A DNA stretch of 64,000 nt from an uncultured Eubacteriales bacterium (GCA_910584745.1 CAJUDG010000002.1:124001-188000), one strand, 5' to 3'; positions 1-7,842 are shown, counted from the first letter of the stretch. A program made the numbers and translations. Notes: a model not told the origin generated them from the sequence alone.

Positions 1-755
1 AGTGATAAGAAACGCTCCAGATATGGAAGCGCCTGAGGGTCGCGCTCCTCAAAATATTTATGAGATTTCGTGCGCATCCACTCTTCTGTAAAGAAGCGCC
101 GGAGTTCTCCTATCAGCTCGTTCGGATATGCCCGCGCCTCGACAACTCTTCCATCTTCGAATTTGTGTGGGTACTTGGGATATGTATCTACCGGATACCC
201 CAATTCACGGAGATGTTTCGAGAAGGTTCTGCCTAACGATATATCTGGAATCATACTCGAAGAAACCGTATATCCAAGCTGTTCCAAAGGCCCAATCAAT
301 GACAGCGTTACCTCGTTGAGCATAGAAAAATATCCATATGGAACATTGGGCATATTCACCATATAGCGGCGCAAGTGGTACGGCAAAGATGGCTGGCGTA
401 TATTGCCGCTCATCCACTCAAATACCCACTTGGAAACTAATACTGCGAATTTAGGGGATAGCCACTGTGCAAGATTTATAGCAACCTGAGGATGTACCCA
501 AGTGCCTTGCAAATGGCGGTTTCCGCCTCGCACGGACTGTACTAGTGTCGATATGGGAATTCCCATATCGACGGAAAGCTCATGCAAAAAGGCTTTGGTG
601 GTCGATAGTCTAAGATAGTCTGCAATAAGTTTCTGTGAGGCTGCACACATTGCCGTAGCGTTGAAATAACCATCTACAATACGTTGAGGAACCACATCTT
701 CCTCGGCAAGTCTGTCAATGAAATCGCCTTGAAATTGAAGTTGAACATTCTCCAT
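1..755 (-). CDS. KilA-N domain protein, C-terminus beyond window edge
   Basis: Open frame of at least 251 codons that starts at ATG 755 behind the site AGGAGATAATCT and has no stop before base 1, so it is partial. After about 25 residues it reads DGYFNATAMCAAS, then a stretch with STLVQSVRGGNRHLQGTWVHP and AINLAQWLSPKFAVLVSKWV. This is the KilA-N DNA-binding domain known from phage antirepressors and anti-termination-like proteins. The remaining C-terminal half is not recognised. It is the last seen gene of the minus-strand lysogeny cluster (repressor, protease, antitoxin). A role in phage regulation is inferred from family and position. Confidence 0.85.
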   Translation of the reverse strand, partial: MENVQLQFQGDFIDRLAEEDVVPQRIVDGYFNATAMCAASQKLIADYLRLSTTKAFLHELSVDMGIPISTLVQSVRGGNRHLQGTWVHPQVAINLAQWLSPKFAVLVSKWVFEWMSGNIRQPSLPYHLRRYMVNMPNVPYGYFSMLNEVTLSLIGPLEQLGYTVSSSMIPDISLGRTFSKHLRELGYPVDTYPKYPHKFEDGRVVEARAYPNELIGELRRFFTEEWMRTKSHKYFEERDPQALPYLERFLS

Positions 756-770
756 AGATTATCTCCTTTT

Positions 771-809
771 GCCGCCCCTGATGTTCCAGCACCGGGGGCG
801 GCTTTTTTT
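771..809. other. Intergenic GC-rich hairpin with T-tract on the plus strand
   Basis: Arms GCCGCCCC (771-778) and GGGGCGGC (795-802) form an 8-bp perfect stem; an inner GGTG/CATC helix and a loop ending in GGAA are seen on the minus strand. A run of seven T follows on the plus strand, so it is terminator-like only for plus-strand transcripts, whereas the flanking genes run minus. It lies just upstream of the KilA-N ribosome site. Similar hairpins recur at 1013, 3306 and 19503. Confidence 0.6.
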
Positions 810-993
810 ATTTGTTGCTGCCAGCCGCCAAAACCAGCTTCATAGCGTCTGAAAAGATGTCCCATTCAGCCTCGCTTATCAGCACAGCGTTTCCGGCCTT
901 TGTCCGAATCTTTAAGAACTCATCGTCCCGCACGGCCTGCACGGTATAATTCTCCGTGTCCTTTGTGAATTCGGCCAGAGTAATTTCTTTCAT
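808..993 (-). CDS. Phd/YefM-like antitoxin, no adjacent toxin
   Basis: A 61-residue protein with the Phd/YefM pattern: N-terminal MKEITLAEF, a middle section on local DNA-binding strands and GNAVLISEAEWD near residues 34-45, the usual antitoxin core. Length fits the DNA-binding half of a short antitoxin. Its neighbours are a KilA-N gene and an ImmA-type protease; no RelE/Doc-like toxin reading frame is visible beside it. It may therefore act as a small regulator or as an anti-addiction gene. Family call is from sequence, role is inference. Confidence 0.6.
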   Translation of the reverse strand: MKEITLAEFTKDTENYTVQAVRDDEFLKIRTKAGNAVLISEAEWDIFSDAMKLVLAAGSNK

Positions 994-1012
994 AGCTGGG
1001 GGCTCCTTTCTT

Positions 1013-1043
1013 GCCGTTCCAATATCTGGGACGGCATTTTTTA
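1013..1043. other. Intergenic hairpin upstream of the antitoxin gene
   Basis: Arms GCCGTTCC (1013-1020) and GGGACGGC (1028-1035) with a 7-nt loop, followed on the plus strand by ATTTTTTATT. As with the hairpin at 771, the T-tract points away from the local gene direction. On the minus strand the 3' arm begins with GGAAC. Confidence 0.5.
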
Positions 1044-1463
1044 TTATCCAAAATAGTCATCAACTTCCAAGTTCCCGAATTTGTACCAGCAAACAGCCTT
1101 TTTCATGAAATCCTCGCTAACTTCAAAATAGTCAGCAAGTTCCCATATTTCTGTATATCCAGAATTTACGGCATTGTCCAGCTCGTCCTTCGGGACGAGC
1201 ATTTTTATTGCTTGCTTGTCTGCCCGGCGCTCATGCTTTCCACGTACGTCAAGCCCGGAATGAACATTATAAAAACTTCCTGTTTCTATATGCCCCAATT
1301 CATGCGCAAGAAAAACTTTTTCCTCCTGAGAGTTTTTCATCTTGTCAACGTCCATAGCAATCAACCCCTCGGGCAGTGAAAAGGAGACGACCTCTCGCAT
1401 GGGAAAATAGTCCACATCTACACCCTCCTGCTCTGCCCGCTGGTACAGGTCAAGCAGGGTCAT
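1044..1463 (-). CDS. ImmA/IrrE-type zinc metalloprotease
   Basis: A 139-residue protein with the metalloprotease motif HELGH (residues about 54-58) followed by E-R-R-A-D-K-Q-A in the third helix, as in ImmA/IrrE (COG2856) proteins. In ICEBs1 and related phages ImmA cleaves the lysogenic repressor and triggers induction. The start ATG 1463 overlaps the stop of the repressor gene by 4 bp, so the two are translationally coupled, which supports a repressor-protease pair. Confidence 0.9.
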   Translation of the reverse strand: MTLLDLYQRAEQEGVDVDYFPMREVVSFSLPEGLIAMDVDKMKNSQEEKVFLAHELGHIETGSFYNVHSGLDVRGKHERRADKQAIKMLVPKDELDNAVNSGYTEIWELADYFEVSEDFMKKAVCWYKFGNLEVDDYFG

Positions 1464-1846
1464 TTGTCACCGCCGCCCCTCTGACTTTTCTTGAATCTGA
1501 TATAGTCGAGGATGTCCTGCTTTTCGTTGTCGGTCAGGTCGTGGATCTCGCCGGAGAGGGCAAAGTCTATGCCGGAGAGCTGCTGGTCCAAACTTTCTTT
1601 ATAAGATTTATTGTCTTGCTCAAAGGCATCTGACATATCTATTCCATTCCAGTTTGGGCCTATCATTTCAGAAACTGTTATGTTTAGCGCTTTAGCAATT
1701 TTCCCAAGTTGCCCAATGCGAGGTTCCCGAACCCCACGTTCATACTGCTGAATCGTTACCGCAGCAATACCGGCTTTTTCAGCTAATTCTTTTTGAGTAA
1801 GTCCAGCATTTGTCCGCGCTTTTCGTAACTGCGTTCTAATATCCAT
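1460..1846 (-). CDS. CI-like HTH (XRE) lysogenic repressor
   Basis: Starts at ATG 1846 after GCGGAGGGATTCTT; 128 residues. Residues 1-60 form a Cro/C1-type helix-turn-helix (TNAGLTQKELAEKAGIAAVT, then QQYERGVREP). The C-terminal part is acidic and ends in a basic tail; there is no peptidase domain of LexA type, consistent with control by the coupled ImmA protease. Divergent from the Cro-like gene at 1984, with shared operators between. Confidence 0.88.
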   Translation of the reverse strand: MDIRTQLRKARTNAGLTQKELAEKAGIAAVTIQQYERGVREPRIGQLGKIAKALNITVSEMIGPNWNGIDMSDAFEQDNKSYKESLDQQLSGIDFALSGEIHDLTDNEKQDILDYIRFKKSQRGGGDK

Positions 1847-1887
1847 AAGAATCCCTCCGCATATAGAATACCACAAAGTTTTGAAAC

Positions 1888-1965
1888 ATTCAAGTGAATA
1901 TTAAAAAATTTTCAAAAAAGCGCTTGACAAATTCGATTGAATGGTGTAATATACATTCAATCGAA
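1888..1965 (+). promoter_or_regulatory. Divergent lysogeny control region: early promoter and operators
   Basis: Early promoter on the plus strand: TTGACA at 1924-1929, 17-bp spacer, TAATAT at 1947-1952. The -10 box sits between the arms of a perfect 12-bp inverted repeat, TTCGATTGAATG (1932-1943) and CATTCAATCGAA (1954-1965), so a bound repressor would block it. A second dyad ATTCAAGTGAAT (1888-1899), sharing the ATTCAA half-site, lies toward the repressor gene. The binding protein is inferred to be the CI-like and/or Cro-like product. Confidence 0.85.
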
Positions 1966-1983
1966 CGCACCGGAGGTGAGAAA

Positions 1984-2187
1984 ATGCAACTCGACACATT
2001 CAAACTCAACGTCATTCTTGCAGAGCGCGGCATGAGCAAGGCTGACCTTGCGAAAATCTGCGGTATCTCCCGGCAAAACATTAGCACGCTGTTCACCCGT
2101 GGCACCTGTTGGCCCAAAACGGCGGGTAAGGTAGCTGCGGCGTTAGGTGTTGATGTGACAGAAATTGTTAGGGAAAATATCGCATAA
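1984..2187 (+). CDS. Cro-like HTH regulator
   Basis: A 67-residue protein starting at ATG 1984 behind GGAGGTGAG. Almost all of it is a helix-turn-helix: MSKADLAKICGISRQNISTL then a C-terminal helix AAALGVDVTEIV. First gene of the early rightward operon; divergent from the CI-like repressor. Cro function is inferred from its size and position. Confidence 0.85.
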   Translation: MQLDTFKLNVILAERGMSKADLAKICGISRQNISTLFTRGTCWPKTAGKVAAALGVDVTEIVRENIA

Positions 2188-2206
2188 AAGCTGAAAGGAG
2201 CAAAAC

Positions 2207-2776
2207 ATGACGGTCAAGAACATCCACGGTCAACAGGCCATCGACAGCCGCGAGGTTGCGGAGATGGTGGAGAGAAACCACAAAGAACTTCTCCGCGACA
2301 TTCGCAAGTACATTGAAATTATGGAGAAAGCCAACGAGCGCAATTTTGCGCCGGTTGATTTTTTCATCGAAAGCTCTTACAAGGACAGCAAAGGCGAAAC
2401 CCGTCCCTGCTACCTCATCACCAAAAAGGGGTGCGACATGATTGCCAACAAGCTCACCGGCGAGAAAGGCGTACTCTTCACCGCCGCCTATGTGACGGCC
2501 TTTGAGGAAATGCAAAGGGCAATGCAGTTCCAGTATCAGCAGCCTGCGTTCTATCCTACAAAGGCCACCTCTTTGGGTGAAGTGGCATCCTTCCTGAGAG
2601 AAATTCGGATACCTATGGAAAAAGCAGGACAACCCCCCGAGGCCGTTCTGCGGCAGGTCGAATTGACCTGCAAGCAGTTTGGGGCAGCTACTATCCCCGA
2701 TTATGTCAAAGTTGGCCCATTTGAACAAATGACCTTCTACCTGCCAGAACCGCCCACACAAAGGAAAATGCCGTAG
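2207..2776 (+). CDS. Rha-family phage antirepressor/regulatory protein
   Basis: 189 residues. N-terminal region has DSREVAEMVERNHKELLRDI and then the acidic/aromatic core with RPCYLITKKGCDMIANKLTG, which is the Rha (pRha) domain found in lambdoid and Firmicute phages. The C-terminal 70 residues are not recognised. Starts at ATG 2207 after GAAAGGAG, 20 bp after the Cro-like gene. Rha proteins interfere with growth in some hosts and often act as antirepressors; the exact role here is inferred. Confidence 0.85.
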   Translation: MTVKNIHGQQAIDSREVAEMVERNHKELLRDIRKYIEIMEKANERNFAPVDFFIESSYKDSKGETRPCYLITKKGCDMIANKLTGEKGVLFTAAYVTAFEEMQRAMQFQYQQPAFYPTKATSLGEVASFLREIRIPMEKAGQPPEAVLRQVELTCKQFGAATIPDYVKVGPFEQMTFYLPEPPTQRKMP

Positions 2777-2803
2777 TATTCGGGTAGGAGAAAGGAGACA
2801 TAG

Positions 2804-3262
2804 ATGGACAACTTTAATATGAACCACAGCGACGAAGCTGCTCATGAAAAATTGGTATCTGATGTGGCATACCTGATTGAGGAGGCAGGGAAGCTTTTCC
2901 AAAAGGTTGGTTTTCCTCAGATTACGGTTGCACAAGTATTCCAAAATATCTGCAACTATTATGGTGTCACAATGCAAGAAGTCGCCGTCGCTGATACAAC
3001 TCGTATCTCATGGACTTGCAACTTCCCCTCAGCAATGGAAACGGTCAAGAAAGATGACCCTGCGATGTATGCCTATTGTGTGGAAAATAGATATGAAGTT
3101 CAGAATACTGGGCATGGCCTAATTGTGACCGGCGGCCCTGATGATGATCCGTGCGACATGATACAGTATCCTGTCTTTCAGGCCATGATGCACGCCATAT
3201 GGAATGGGCAGGACGGTTTTCAAGCTGGGCTTGAAACACTAATCAAATTGGAAAGGCAGTGA
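2804..3262 (+). CDS. Conserved-looking hypothetical early protein
   Basis: 152 residues, ATG 2804 preceded by GAAAGGAGACATAG. Acidic, soluble, no signal peptide or membrane segment. Contains two aromatic clusters (ISWTCNFPSAM and AMMHAIWNGQDGF). I do not recognise the family. Co-directional with the early operon and followed by a structured leader. Confidence 0.7.
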   Translation: MDNFNMNHSDEAAHEKLVSDVAYLIEEAGKLFQKVGFPQITVAQVFQNICNYYGVTMQEVAVADTTRISWTCNFPSAMETVKKDDPAMYAYCVENRYEVQNTGHGLIVTGGPDDDPCDMIQYPVFQAMMHAIWNGQDGFQAGLETLIKLERQ

Positions 3263-3297
3263 CTCCAGGCCCATATCTTTTTAGGCTTGAACATAAA

Positions 3298-3417
3298 AAA
3301 AGCGCCCCAGTGAGTGCTAGGAACACTCACCAGGGCTTGCAGACCTACACCCATTAACAAGACTAGGCCCGCAGGACTATTCTATCATACCTCCTGCCGG
3401 CTTGCAAGGAGGAAATC
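3298..3417 (+). other. Structured leader before small early genes
   Basis: 155 bases without a gene. A stem GTGAGTG/CACTCAC (3311-3317 with 3325-3331), extended outward by CCC/GGG-type pairs, has the loop CTAGGAA. Farther on GCAGG and CCTGC (about 3370-3398) form a second hairpin holding the AT-rich string TCTATCATA. The SD AAGGAGG for the next gene follows. A regulatory leader is an inference; no terminator T-run is present. Confidence 0.45.
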
Positions 3418-3666
3418 ATGAAACGCGCAAAAATCATCAAAAAGCTATCCCTCGCCTACTGGGAGGTCTACTCCCGGAAACTCAACTTGGCCGCTGCCGC
3501 CAAGGATTGGCAGGAGGCAGGCGGCAAAAAGGCCGCTGGACCCATCGAGAGGCAGGTCAAGAAAGCGAAACACACACTTGACGGCATTGAGCTCTCAGCG
3601 AAGGCCCTGGGTATCAGCCTGAAAGAACTGCAGACCGCCGAGAACGAGACGAACGAAAGGAGGTGA
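3418..3666 (+). CDS. Small basic hypothetical protein
   Basis: 82 residues, ATG 3418 after CAAGGAGGAAATC. Lys-rich N-terminus (KRAKIIKKL) and predicted helices throughout; C-terminus acidic. Not recognised. Overlap with the next gene's SD region suggests coupled translation. Confidence 0.65.
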   Translation: MKRAKIIKKLSLAYWEVYSRKLNLAAAAKDWQEAGGKKAAGPIERQVKKAKHTLDGIELSAKALGISLKELQTAENETNERR

Positions 3667-3671
3667 CCCTA

Positions 3672-3932
3672 ATGCCCCGAATTAAGCCCCTGACAGCAGA
3701 GGCCCGCATGGACCAGCAGCTGCTTGCCGCCATTGACAAGTACAAGCGTCTGGCTGGAATTCAGCGCTACGGCGACCTGGGGCCCCGCATGGGCCGCTGC
3801 GCTGCCACGGCAAACAGCCGGCTGAAATCCCCCGGCACATTTACCCTGGAAGAACTGCGGCTGGTCCACGCCCTGCACATTCCCCCTGAGGACTTGCTGC
3901 TGGCATTCTACGAGAACCCAGAAAGGAAGTGA
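3672..3932 (+). CDS. Small HTH-like early protein
   Basis: 86 residues when started at ATG 3672, which is spaced well from AGGAGGTGA (a GTG at 3663 lies inside that site). Residues 35-75 resemble a helix-turn-helix (GRCAATANSRLKSPG, then TLEELRLVHALHIPPEDLL), so DNA binding is plausible. The frame continues open after its TGA (3930-3932); see the next entry. Confidence 0.65.
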   Translation: MPRIKPLTAEARMDQQLLAAIDKYKRLAGIQRYGDLGPRMGRCAATANSRLKSPGTFTLEELRLVHALHIPPEDLLLAFYENPERK

Positions 3933-3938
3933 CCCCCA

Positions 3939-4169
3939 ACGTACACCCCACAAGACTACATTCTGTTCTTCTTAGCCCTTGCCCTTTTCCTGGGCGGTTT
4001 GGCCCTAATCGACCTGCTTATCAAACTCCAGGAGCGCTGGGCCCTGAGACAAAACAGGCGTAAGCTTCAAAGCCTTAACCGCTACGAAGACCTAAAGCGG
4101 CGGCACAAGAGCTTCCTGAACGACATGGACAGGGTGCTCGCTGAGCTGGAGAGGGGGCGGGACGCTTGA
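3939..4169 (+). CDS. Membrane-anchored small ORF lacking a normal start codon
   Basis: An open frame of 76 residues that directly follows, in the same frame, the TGA of the preceding gene. It reads a short N-terminus (TYTPQDY), one clear membrane helix (about 20 hydrophobic residues, LFFLALALFLGGLALIDLL) and a basic helical tail (RWALRQNRRKLQ). Composition is protein-like rather than random, but no ATG, GTG or TTG precedes the membrane helix; ATT or CTG near 3960-3965, ACG at 3939 or readthrough of TGA 3930 would be needed. Expression is therefore uncertain. Confidence 0.4.
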   Translation, partial: TYTPQDYILFFLALALFLGGLALIDLLIKLQERWALRQNRRKLQSLNRYEDLKRRHKSFLNDMDRVLAELERGRDA

Positions 4170-4187
4170 CCCCCAAAGACAAAAAGA

Positions 4188-4280
4188 AAAGGCCCTATTC
4201 GCACACGCCGCCAAGCCAAGCGAATAGAGGCCGAAAATCACCCCGGAGGGTTATATCTAGTATAGCATATTCCTCCGGGA
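4188..4280 (+). other. Two tandem hairpins before the sigma-like gene
   Basis: First stem pairs TATTCGC (about 4196-4202) with GCGAATA (about 4219-4225), extended by GGCC/GGCC. Second stem pairs CCCGGAGG with CCTCCGGG (about 4242-4279) and encloses GTATAGCATA. The SD AAGGAGG follows at once. The arrangement resembles the leader at 3298. Function unknown. Confidence 0.45.
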
Positions 4281-4299
4281 AACACAAGGAGGAATTTTC

Positions 4300-4665
4300 G
4301 TGAAAACACAGCTTCGCCCCCTGTCCCCAGCTGAGCGGGAGGTGGCCGAGCGGAACGCCTACATGATTTCTCGGTTCCTTGCGGCCAACCGGCTCCCGGC
4401 AGATGGCTGGTGGGACGTGGTAGTATTCCGCTACCTGCTAACCGTGCAAAACTGGTTTACCCGCCCGGAGTTGTATAAGTACGAGTTCTGCACACTTGCC
4501 TGGCAGGGAATGCGGTCGGCGGTAGATAATGAGCGGCGAAAGCAGAGCCGCCGCATTCAGACCATCAGCCTGGATGAAGTCATACCCGGCACCGAGGGCC
4601 TCACCTGGGCCGACATGGTGACAGAGGACAACTTGGACTACACCCCATACTTGGAGGTGAGCTGA
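4300..4665 (+). CDS. Sigma-factor-like phage protein (uncertain)
   Basis: 121 residues from GTG 4300 behind AAGGAGGAATTTTC. Helical; the segment YLLTVQNWFTRPELYKYEF followed by AWQGMRSAVDNERRKQSRR and the SLDEVIPG linker recalls region 2 and its downstream linker in small sigma-70-like phage proteins. No region 4 is present. Family assignment is tentative; it could equally be an unrelated early helical protein. Confidence 0.55.
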   Translation: MKTQLRPLSPAEREVAERNAYMISRFLAANRLPADGWWDVVVFRYLLTVQNWFTRPELYKYEFCTLAWQGMRSAVDNERRKQSRRIQTISLDEVIPGTEGLTWADMVTEDNLDYTPYLEVS

Positions 4666-4959
4666 GTGAAAACCAGTTTTGATGTGGAGTATCTGCCTGA
4701 GCGCCGTAAAAATGGGGCCAAAGAAGCGCCGGAGATTACGGAAATCAAAAGTTTCCTGGCTTGTAAGCACCAGAATATGCGCTTTGAATATGACGATGAA
4801 CGACAGGCATACAACCGCCTGAGAATCATTCAGCGTTTTCGCAGAAATAACGAACTGCGGGAGGTGTTCGACTGCTATCGGTCGGATAGGTGCGTGTACG
4901 TGATACGGACCAAGAAGAAAGGCCACCCGGAAAAAGGAAAGGAGACAGCTATATGCTGA
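4666..4959 (+). CDS. Hypothetical basic early protein
   Basis: 97 residues from GTG 4666 after GGAGGTGAGCT. Charged, helical, C-terminus Lys-rich. Overlaps the following ATPase start (4953) by 7 bp. Not recognised. Confidence 0.65.
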   Translation: MKTSFDVEYLPERRKNGAKEAPEITEIKSFLACKHQNMRFEYDDERQAYNRLRIIQRFRRNNELREVFDCYRSDRCVYVIRTKKKGHPEKGKETAIC

Positions 4960-6218
4960 AAATCAACCAGTTAGAGATAGAGAACGTCAAGCGCATCCGC
5001 GCGGTGAAGATCGAACCCAACGCCAATGGCCTTACCATCATCGGCGGGAACAACAATCAGGGCAAGACCTCGGTGCTGGATTCCATCGCCTGGGCCCTGG
5101 GGGGCGACCGCTACCGGCCCAGCGCGGCCACCCGGGACGGCTCCAACATCCCGCCCCGGCTGCATATCGTCATGAGCAACGGCCTGGTGGTGGAGCGCAA
5201 GGGCAAGAACAGCGACCTAAAGGTCACCGACCCGGCGGGTAACAAAGGCGGGCAGCAGCTTCTTAATGAGTTCGTCTCCCAGCTGGCCCTTGACTTGCCC
5301 AAGTTCATGCAGGCCAGCGACAAGGAGAAGGGCGACACCCTCCTGCAGATCATCGGCGTGGGGGACAGGCTGGCGGAGCTGGAACGCCAGGAGAGCGACA
5401 CCTACAACCGCCGCCGGGCCATCGGGCAGATCGCCGACCAGAAGATGAAGTTCGCCAAAGAGATGGCCTACTACCTCGACGCCCCCAAAGAGCCGGTGTC
5501 CATCAGCGAACTCTTGAGCCAGCAGCAGGCCATTCTCGCCCAAAATGGCGAGAACCAGCGCAAGCGGCAGTTTGCGGCCCAGCTGGAACAGCAGAAACAG
5601 GACCTGCGCCGCCAGCTGGATGAATTGCAGGAGCGCTATACTGCCGTATGTAACGACTGCGACATCGCCGCCCGGTCAGCCCAGGACTTGCAGGACCAGT
5701 CCACCGCCGAGCTGGAGCGGAATATCGCTGATATCGAGGCTATCAACGTGAAGGTCCGGGCCAACCTGGACAAGGAAAAGGCCGAGATGGACGCCAACGA
5801 CTACAGCCAGCAGTACGCTGCCCTGACCGCTGAGCTGGACAAGACCCGGCAGGAGAAGGCCGACCTGCTGAACCACGCCGAGCTCCCCCTGCCCGGGCTC
5901 TCGGTGGAGGAGGGGGCCCTGACCTACAACGGCAAGCGCTGGGACAGCATGAGCGGGAGTGATCAGCTGAAGGTGAGCACGGCCATTGTGCGCAGGCTCA
6001 ACCCCAAGTGCGGGTTTGTGCTGCTGGACAAGCTGGAGCAGATGGACCTTGCCACCCTGCGGGAGTTCGGGGCATGGCTGGAGGGCGAGGGCTTGCAGGC
6101 CATCGCCACCCGGGTCAGCACCGGTGGGGAGTGCTCCATCATCATCGAGGACGGCTATATAGCCGGGGAGGAAAAGCCGGCTGAAACCAAGCCCACGTGG
6201 CAGGAGGGAGAGTTCTAA
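4953..6218 (+). CDS. SbcC/Rad50-like AAA ATPase of phage recombination
   Basis: 421 residues; ATG 4953 chosen because it follows GGAAAGGAGACAGCT and begins with the family N-terminus LKINQLEIENVKRI. Walker A GGNNNQGKTS at residues 31-40; long coiled-coil-rich middle (about 150-310); C-terminal signature/Walker B region with MSGSDQLKVSTAI and FVLLDKLEQMD. Short AAA_23-type ATPases of this kind accompany single-strand annealing systems in Firmicute phages. It opens the recombination block. Confidence 0.85.
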   Translation: MLKINQLEIENVKRIRAVKIEPNANGLTIIGGNNNQGKTSVLDSIAWALGGDRYRPSAATRDGSNIPPRLHIVMSNGLVVERKGKNSDLKVTDPAGNKGGQQLLNEFVSQLALDLPKFMQASDKEKGDTLLQIIGVGDRLAELERQESDTYNRRRAIGQIADQKMKFAKEMAYYLDAPKEPVSISELLSQQQAILAQNGENQRKRQFAAQLEQQKQDLRRQLDELQERYTAVCNDCDIAARSAQDLQDQSTAELERNIADIEAINVKVRANLDKEKAEMDANDYSQQYAALTAELDKTRQEKADLLNHAELPLPGLSVEEGALTYNGKRWDSMSGSDQLKVSTAIVRRLNPKCGFVLLDKLEQMDLATLREFGAWLEGEGLQAIATRVSTGGECSIIIEDGYIAGEEKPAETKPTWQEGEF

Positions 6219-6767
6219 ATGCCCGCTTTTCTTGACCTAACAGGTCAAAGGTTTGGGCGGCTTACCGTCATAAATCAATCATCCCCCAAATATGGCCGTG
6301 TGGCTTGGTGGTGTATGTGTGACTGCGGAAACACGGTAATCTGTACCTCAAATGACTTACGGCGCGGATCTGTTAGCAGCTGTGGGTGTTTGAGAAAAGA
6401 GATTGCCGCCGCTCAAGCCCATACGGCTGGGATAGCGCGAGGCGTTCAGCTGGAAAAGCATGGGCTTTCTGGAACCCGCTTATATGCAATCTGGAAAGCC
6501 ATGCGCCAGCGTTGCACAAACCCGCGTGATAAGTTTTACCCGGATTATGGAGGAAGAGGAATCAGTATTTGCCCAGAATGGGACGATTTCAGCACGTTTC
6601 ATAAATGGGCTATGGAAACCGGCTATGACCCTTCTGCCCCATTCGGGGAATGCACCATTGACCGTATTAACAATGATGATGGGTATAATCCCACAAACTG
6701 CCGTTGGGTAACTCTGAACACCCAAGCAAACAATCGAAGGAGAAGAAAAACTCATGCAAATCATTAG
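6219..6767 (+). CDS. HNH/AP2-like homing endonuclease-type protein
   Basis: 182 residues, ATG 6219 abutting the previous stop. N-terminal zinc-ribbon-like part (DLTGQRFGRLTVI, then C-x-C-D-C-G and SSCGCL); C-terminal part with YGGRGISICPEW and DRINNDDGYNPTNCRW, the pattern of phage HNH-like intergenic homing nucleases. More AT-rich than both neighbours. It sits between two recombination genes that are usually adjacent, overlapping the next by 14 bp, which fits a mobile insertion. Confidence 0.8.
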   Translation: MPAFLDLTGQRFGRLTVINQSSPKYGRVAWWCMCDCGNTVICTSNDLRRGSVSSCGCLRKEIAAAQAHTAGIARGVQLEKHGLSGTRLYAIWKAMRQRCTNPRDKFYPDYGGRGISICPEWDDFSTFHKWAMETGYDPSAPFGECTIDRINNDDGYNPTNCRWVTLNTQANNRRRRKTHANH

Positions 6768-7842
6768 AGGAAAAATCACAGGGGCGCAAAAGATTATAAT
6801 CTTCGGCCCTGAAGGCATTGGCAAATCAACCTTCGCCAGCCAATTCCCCGACCCGCTGTTTGTTGACACGGAAGGGAGTACAAAGCACCTTGACGTGGCC
6901 AGAATGCCTGCCCCTACCAGCTGGCAAATGATTCTGGACGAGGTCAAGTATGTACGTGACACGCCCAATGTCTGCCATACTCTGGTCATTGACACCTTTG
7001 ATTGGGCCGAGCGGCTCTGCATTGACAGCGTATGCGCGAAAGCTCAAAAGGATGGGCTGGAAAGTTTCGGGTACGGGCGCGGCTACGTCTACGTGGCCGA
7101 GGAGTTCGGCAAGCTGCTGAACCTGCTGGACGAGGTGATCGACCGGGGCATCAACGTGCTGGGCACCGCCCACGCCAAGATGCGCAAGTTCGAGCAGCCC
7201 GAGGAGACCGGGGCCTACGACCGCTGGGAGATGAAGATGAGCAAGAATGTGGCCCCGCTGGTGAAGGAGTGGTCGGATGCTCTCCTTTTTGCCAACTACA
7301 AGATTCTGACGGTGCGCTCCGGGGAGGACAAGAAGACCGTGAAGGCCCAGGGCGGGCGGCGGACCATGTACACCGCCCACCACCCCTGCTGGGACGCGAA
7401 AAACCGCTGGGGCCTGCTGGAGGAAGTGGAGTTCGATTACAGCGCCATTGCACCCCACATCTACATAAACGGCGGGGCGGTGAGCACGACCGCACCTGCC
7501 CCGATACCTGCCCCGCCGCCGATCAACACCCCCGCCGTGCCTGCCGCCGAACCTCCCGAGCCTGACCCGGCTCCGGCAAAGGCTGAGGCCGAGCTCTCTC
7601 TAGCTCCCCAGGAGCAGTTGACCATTGACGTCAACCCCAATCTGCCGAAAGCCCTTCGCGACCTGATGGTGCAAAACCAGGTGGAAGAGCAGGAGATCCG
7701 TCGGGCGGTCAGCGAGAAAGGATACTACCCCGAGGATACCCCTATTGAGAATTATGACCCGGAGTTCATTCGCGGGGTGCTGGTGGGGGCATGGAACCAG
7801 GTGTTCGCTATGATTATGAGTAACCGCGATTTGCCGTTCTAA
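6754..7842 (+). CDS. Sak4-like AAA_24 ATPase (RecA-fold single-strand recombination protein)
   Basis: 362 residues. Walker A GPEGIGKST at residues 18-26, Walker B-like TLVIDTFDW near residue 75, conserved GRGYVYVAEEF. This is the phage nucleotide-binding AAA_24/Sak4 family, a RecA-like recombinase helping strand annealing. A Pro/Ala-rich linker (about 255-285) leads to a small C-terminal domain. Followed by a DUF669 gene, its usual partner. Confidence 0.88.
   Translation: MQIIRGKITGAQKIIIFGPEGIGKSTFASQFPDPLFVDTEGSTKHLDVARMPAPTSWQMILDEVKYVRDTPNVCHTLVIDTFDWAERLCIDSVCAKAQKDGLESFGYGRGYVYVAEEFGKLLNLLDEVIDRGINVLGTAHAKMRKFEQPEETGAYDRWEMKMSKNVAPLVKEWSDALLFANYKILTVRSGEDKKTVKAQGGRRTMYTAHHPCWDAKNRWGLLEEVEFDYSAIAPHIYINGGAVSTTAPAPIPAPPPINTPAVPAAEPPEPDPAPAKAEAELSLAPQEQLTIDVNPNLPKALRDLMVQNQVEEQEIRRAVSEKGYYPEDTPIENYDPEFIRGVLVGAWNQVFAMIMSNRDLPF

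Noticed and set aside
771..809. Terminator for the minus-strand lysogeny operon
   Set aside because: The T-run is on the plus strand side only; in the gene direction the stem is followed by A-rich sequence and an SD site.
2168..2977. 269-codon minus-strand frame opposite the Rha gene
   Set aside because: Complete overlap with two plus-strand genes that have SD sites and recognised domains; composition reflects the opposite strand.
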